Assembly (NCBI GenBank): GCA_032433765.1
Contig: JAVIAB010000102.1
Coordinates: 16,325,232 to 16,389,231, forward strand
Reading direction: 5' to 3'
DNA from: Megaustenia siamemsis
Lineage: Eukaryota; Mollusca; Gastropoda; Stylommatophora; Ariophantidae
Length of the DNA: 64,000 nucleotides
The translations under genes were made by a program, and so were the position numbers. Below the pieces are notes generated by a model. The model was given only the letters and a program-made list of their open reading frames with translations, was not told the origin of the DNA and ran no database searches. This document shows, in pieces, positions 58,401 through 64,000 of this stretch; the stretch's first letter is position 1, and the number at the start of each line of letters is the position of its first letter.

Positions 58401-61400
58401 AGATTTGACATAGTACTACGGTGATTTGACATAGTACTACGGAGATTTGACATAGTACTACGGTGATTTGACATAGTATTACGGGGATTTTACATCGTAC
58501 TACGGAGATTTGACATCGTACTACGGAGATTTGACATCGTACTACGGTGATTTGACATAGTACTACGGAGATTTGACATAGTACTACGGAGATTTGACAT
58601 CGTACTACGGTGATTTGACATCGTACTACGGTGATTTGACATAGTACTACGGCGATTTGACATAGTACTACGGAGATTTGACATAGTACTACGGAGATTT
58701 GACATCGTACTACGGTGATTTGACATCGTACTACGGTGATTTGACATAGTACTACGGAGATTTGACATAGTACTACGGAGATTTGACATAGTACTACGGT
58801 GATTTGACATCGTACTACGGTGATTTGACATAGTACTACGGTGATTTGACATAGTAATACGGAGATTTGACATCGTACTACGGGGATTTGACATAGTACT
58901 ACGGTGATTTGACATAGTACTACGGAGATTTGACATAGTACTACGGTGATTTGAAATAGTACTACGGTGATTTGACATAGTACTACGGTGATTTAACATA
59001 GTACTACGGGGATTGACATAGTACTACGGGGATTGACATAGTACTACTGGGGATTGACATAGTACTACGGAGATTTGACATAGTACTACGCAGATTTGAC
59101 ATAGTACTACGGTGATTTGACATAGTACTACGGGGATTGACATAGTACTACGCAGATTTGACATAGTACTACGCAGATTTGACATAGTGCTACGGTGATT
59201 TGACATAGTACTACGCAGATTTGACATAGTACTACGCAGATTTGACATAGTACTACGCAGATTTGACATAGTACTACGGGGATTGACATAGTACTACGCA
59301 GATTTGACATAGTACTACGCAGATTTGACATAGTACTACGCAGATTTGACATAGTACTACGGGGATTGACATAGTACTACGGAGATTTGACATAGTACTA
59401 CGGGGATTGACATAGTACTACGCAGATTTGACATAGTACTATGGGGATTGACATAGTACTACGCAGATTTGACATAGTACTACGGGGATTGACATAGTAC
59501 TACGCAGATTTGACAGCGTACTACGCAGATTTGACATAGTACTACGCAGATTTGACATAATACTACAGGGATTGACATAGTACTACGGGGATTGACATAG
59601 TACTACAGAAATTAGACATAGTAATAAGGAGAATTGACATAGTACTACTGAGATTAGACATAGTACTACGGGGATTTGACATAGTACTACGGGGATTTGA
59701 CATAGTACTACGGTGATTTGACATCGTACTACAGTGATTTGACATAGTACTACGGCGATTTGACATAGTACTACGGAGATTTGACATAGTACTACGGAGA
59801 TTTGACATCGTACTACGGTGATTTGACATCGTACTACGGTGATTTGACATAGTACTACGGAGATTTGACATAGTACTACGGAGATTTGACATAGTACTAC
59901 GGTGATTTGACATCGTACTACGGTGATTTGACATAGTACTACGGTGATTTGACATAGTAATACGGAGATTTGACATCGTACTACGGGGATTTGACATAGT
60001 ACTACGGTTATTTGACATAGTACTACGGAGATTTGACATAGTACTACGGTGATTTGACATAGTACTACGGTGATTTGACATAGTACTACGGTGATTTGAC
60101 ATAGTACTACGGGGATTGACATAGTACTACGGGGATTGACATAGTACTACTGGGGATTGACATAGTACTACGGAGATTTGACATAGTACTACGCATATTT
60201 GACATAGTACTACGGTGATTTGACATAGTACTACGGGGATTGACATAGTACTACGCAGATTTGACATAGTACTACGCAGATTTGACATAGTACTACGGTG
60301 ATTTGACATAGTACTACGGGGATTGACATAGTACTACGCAGATTTGACATAGTACAACGCAGATTTGACATAGTACTACGCAGATTTGACATAGTACTAC
60401 GTTGGTTTGACATAGTACTACGGGGATTGACATAGTACTACGCAGATTTGACATAGTACTACGCAGATTTGACATAGTACTACGCAGATTTGACATAGTA
60501 CTACGGGGATTGACATAGTACTACGCAGATTTGACATAGTACTACGGGATTGACATAGTACTACGCAGATTTTCATAGTACTACGGGGATTGACATAGTA
60601 CTACGCAGATTTGACATCGTACTACGCAGATTTGACATAGTGCTACGCAGATTTGACATAATACTACAGGGATTGACATAGTACTACGGTGATTTGACAT
60701 AGTACTACGGGGATTGACATAGTACTACGGGGATTGACATAGTACTACGGGGATTGACATAGTACTACGCAGATTTGACATAGTACTACTAAGATTTTAC
60801 ATAGTGCTACGCAGATTTGACATAGTACTACGCAGATTTGACATAGTACTACGCAGATTTGACATAGTACTACGGGGATTGACATAGTACTACGCAGATT
60901 TGACATCGTACTACGCAGATTTGACATAGTACTACGCAGATTTGACATAATACTACAGGGATTGACATAGTACTACGGGGATTGACATAGTACTACAGAA
61001 ATTAGACATAGTAATAAGGAGAATTGACATAGTACTACTGAGATTAGACATAGTACTACGGGGATTTGACATAGTACTACGGGGATTTGACATAGTACTA
61101 CTGAGATTAGACATAGCACTACGCAGATTTGACATAGTACTACGGGGATTTGACATAGTACTACGGAGATTTGACATAGTACTACGGAGATTTGACATAG
61201 TACTACGGAGATTTGACATAGTACTACGGAGATTTGACATCGTACTACGGAGATTTGACATCGCACTACGGAGATTTGACATCGTACTACGGAGATTTGA
61301 CATCGTACTACAGAGATTTTACATAGTACTACGGAGATTTGACATCGTACTACGGAGATTTGACATCGTACTACGGTGATTTGACATCGTACTACGGAGA

Positions 61401-64000
61401 TTTGACATCGTACTACGGAGATTTGACATCGTACTACGGAGATTTGACATAGTACTACGGTGATTTGACATAGTACTACGGAGATTTGACATAGTACTAC
61501 GGTGATTTGACATAGTACTACGGGGATTTTACATCGTACTACGGAGATTTGACATCGTACTACGGAGATTTGACATCGTACTACGGTGATTTGACATAGT
61601 ACTACGGAGATTTGACATAGTACTACGGAGATTTGACATCGTACTACGGTGATTTGACATCGTACTACGGTGATTTGACATAGTACTACGGCGATTTGAC
61701 ATAGTACTACGGAGATTTGACATAGTACTACGGAGATTTGACATCGTACTACGGTGATTTGACATCGTACTACGGTGATTTGACATAGTACTACGGAGAT
61801 TTGACATAGTACTACGGAGATTTGACATAGTACTACGGTGATTTGACATCGTACTACGGTGATTTGACATAGTACTACGGTGATTTGACATAGTAATACG
61901 GAGATTTGACATCGTACTACGGGGATTTGACATAGTACTACGGTGATTTGACATAGTACTACGGAGATTTGACATAGTACTACGGTGATTTGAAATAGTA
62001 CTACGGTGATTTGACATAGTACTACGGTGATTTAACATAGTACTACGGGGATTGACATAGTACTACGGGGATTGACATAGTACTACTGGGGATTGACATA
62101 GTACTACGGAGATTTGACATAGTACTACGCAGATTTGACATAGTACTACGGTGATTTGACATAGTACTACGGGGATTGACATAGTACTACGCAGATTTGA
62201 CATAGTACTACGCAGATTTGACATAGTACTACGGTGATTTGACATAGTACTACGGGGATTGACATAGTACTACGCAGATTTGACATAGTACAACGCAGAT
62301 TTGACATAGTACTACGCAGATTTGACATAGTACTACGTTGGTTTGACATAGTACTACGGGATTGACATAGTACTACGCAGATTTGACATAGTACTACGCA
62401 GATTTGACATAGTACTACGCAGATTTGACATAGTACTACGGGGATTGACATAGTACTACGCAGATTTGACATAGTACTACGGGGATTGACATAGTACTAC
62501 GCAGATTTTCATAGTACTATGGGGATTGACATAGTACTACGCAGATTTGACATCGTACTACGCAGATTTGACATAGTACTACGCAGATTTGACATAATAC
62601 TACAGGGATTGACATAGTACTACGGGGATTGACATAGTACTACAGAAATTAGACATAGTAATAAGGAGAATTGACATAGTACTACTGAGATTAGACATAG
62701 TACTACGGGGATATGACATAGTACTACGGGGATTTGACATAGTACTACTGAGATTAGACATAGTACTACGCAGATTTGACATAGTACTACGGAGATTTGA
62801 CATAGTACTACGGTGATTTGACATAGTAATACGGAGATTTGACATAGTACTACGCAGATTTGACATAGTACTACGGGGATTGACATAGTACTACGGTGAT
62901 TTGACATAGTACTACGGGGATTGACATAGTACTACGCAGATTTGACATAGTACTACGGGGATTGACATAGTACTACGCAGATTTGACATAGTACTACGCG
63001 GATTGACATAGTACTACGGTGATTTGACATAGTACTACGGGGATTGACATAGTACTACGGGGATTTGACATAGTACTACGGTGATTTGACATAGTACTAC
63101 GGTGATTTGACATAGTACTACGGGGATTGACAAAGTACTACGGGGATTGACATAGTACTACGGGGATTGACATAGTACTACTGGGGATTGACATAGTACT
63201 ACGGAGATTTGACATAGTACTACGCATATTTGACATAGTACTACGGTGATTTGACATAGTACTACGGGGATTGACATAGTACTACGCAGATTTGACATAG
63301 TACTACGCAGATTTGACATAGTACTACGGTGATTTGACATAGTACTACGGGGATTGACATAGTACTACGCAGATTTGACATAGTACTACGCAGATTTGAC
63401 ATAGTACTACGCAGATTTGACATAGGACTACGTTGGTTTGACATAGTACTACGGGGATTGACATAGTACTACGCAGATTTGACATAGTACTACGCAGATT
63501 TGACATAGTACTACGCAGATTTGACATAGTACTACGGGGATTGACATAGTACTACGCAGATTTGACATAGTACTACGGGGATTGACATAGTACTACGCAG
63601 ATTTTCATAGTACTACGGGGATTGACATAGTACTACGCAGATTTGACATCGTACTACGCAGATTTGACATAGTACTACGCAGATTTGACATAATACTACA
63701 GGGATTGACATAGTACTACGGTGATTTGACATAGTACTACGGGATTGACATAGTACTACGGGGATTGACATAGTACTACGGGATTGACATAGTACTACGC
63801 AGATTTGACATAGTACTACTAAGATTTTACATAGTGCTACGCAGATTTGACATAGTACTACGCAGATTTGACATAGTACTACGCAGATTTGACATAGTAC
63901 TACGGGGATTGACATAGTACTACGCAGATTTGACATCGTACTACGCAGATTTGACATAGTACTACGCAGATTTGACATAATACTACAGGGATTGACATAG
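52481..64000. repeat. 21/20-bp satellite array with ~3.03-kb higher-order repeat, runs off window
   Basis: About 560 units of a 21-bp monomer, core TTTGACATAGTACTACGGAGA, and a 20-bp version ATTGACATAGTACTACGGGG. Variable positions (GGAGA, GGTGA, GCAGA, GGGGA; ACATAG or ACATCG) give a readable code. A rare mark, TAAGATTTTACATAGTGCTA, recurs at 53761, 57751, 60790 and 63820: periods 3,990, 3,039 and 3,030. The mark TACTACTGGGGATTGAC recurs at about 55052, 57107, 59043, 60147, 62082 and 63178. Long minus-strand frames (MSNLRSTMSN, VVLCQI) come from the 21-bp period and shift at every 20-bp unit. No right end is seen. Confidence 0.97.

Noticed and set aside
52276..64000. Dozens of MSN-R-STMSN and VVLCQ frames
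   Set aside because: They are produced by the 21-bp satellite and switch frame at 20-bp units; no gene.

Overview
This is eukaryotic, gene-poor, repeat-dominated DNA, most likely from a mollusc and plausibly a heterobranch or freshwater snail. The pointers are several different non-LTR retrotransposon (LINE) families, tRNA-derived SINEs, one inverted-repeat DNA element and very large minisatellite arrays. The species assignment is an inference from the look of the mobile elements, not a match I could run. I find no intact host gene. The best host-coding hint is one short candidate terminal exon near 25.8-26.0 kb.

By my hand tally about 37 kb (roughly 58 percent) is tandem repeat, in more than 20 arrays with monomers from 2 to 87 bp. 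From left to right these are: 25 bp (start), 34 bp (0.48-1.35 kb), 27 bp (3.99-6.9), 9 bp (7.24-9.06), 29 bp (9.44-10.38), 16 bp (10.44-10.6), TAGA (11.86-12.23), two related 39-bp arrays (17.3-22.15), 45 bp (22.15-22.55), 18 bp (23.2), degenerate TGAG (24.96-25.77), 87 bp (27.1-28.06), 15 bp (28.17-31.51), 31-32 bp (31.78-32.37), two related 26-bp arrays (40.73-44.34), 21 bp (44.71-46.33), 31 bp (46.55-48.25), 30 bp (48.40-48.75), a 21-bp array (50.0-52.3, interrupted), 36 bp (51.77-52.14), and a second, related 21/20-bp array that fills 52.5 kb to the right edge with a higher-order period of about 3.03 kb. Many monomers are multiples of three bases, so the arrays give very long open frames on both strands. 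These frames are artefacts of the repeat and are not annotated as genes.

Between the arrays lie nested and 5'-truncated retrotransposons. I distinguish LINE families A to F by their C-terminal and reverse-transcriptase sequences, plus an RNase H-bearing LINE and two other 3'-end fragments. Many insertions have exact target-site duplications (TSDs) visible by eye: SINEs at 0.2, 3.5, 11.4 and 48.9 kb; LINE A at 2.98, 23.9 and 35.1 kb; LINE B at 39.96 kb; LINE C at 32.9 kb; LINE E at 49.7 kb; the RNase H LINE at 20.3 kb inside a satellite; and a 376-bp dispersed repeat at 37.6 kb. A roughly 940-bp element with about 110-bp terminal inverted repeats (22.93-23.87 kb) looks like a non-autonomous Tc1/mariner-type DNA transposon.

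The window reads as heterochromatin-like or intergenic sequence. LINE machinery inserted SINEs and truncated LINEs, several microsatellites seem to have grown from their tails or junctions, and unequal exchange amplified and diversified the minisatellites. Nothing here looks like an operon, CRISPR array or other cooperating gene system.
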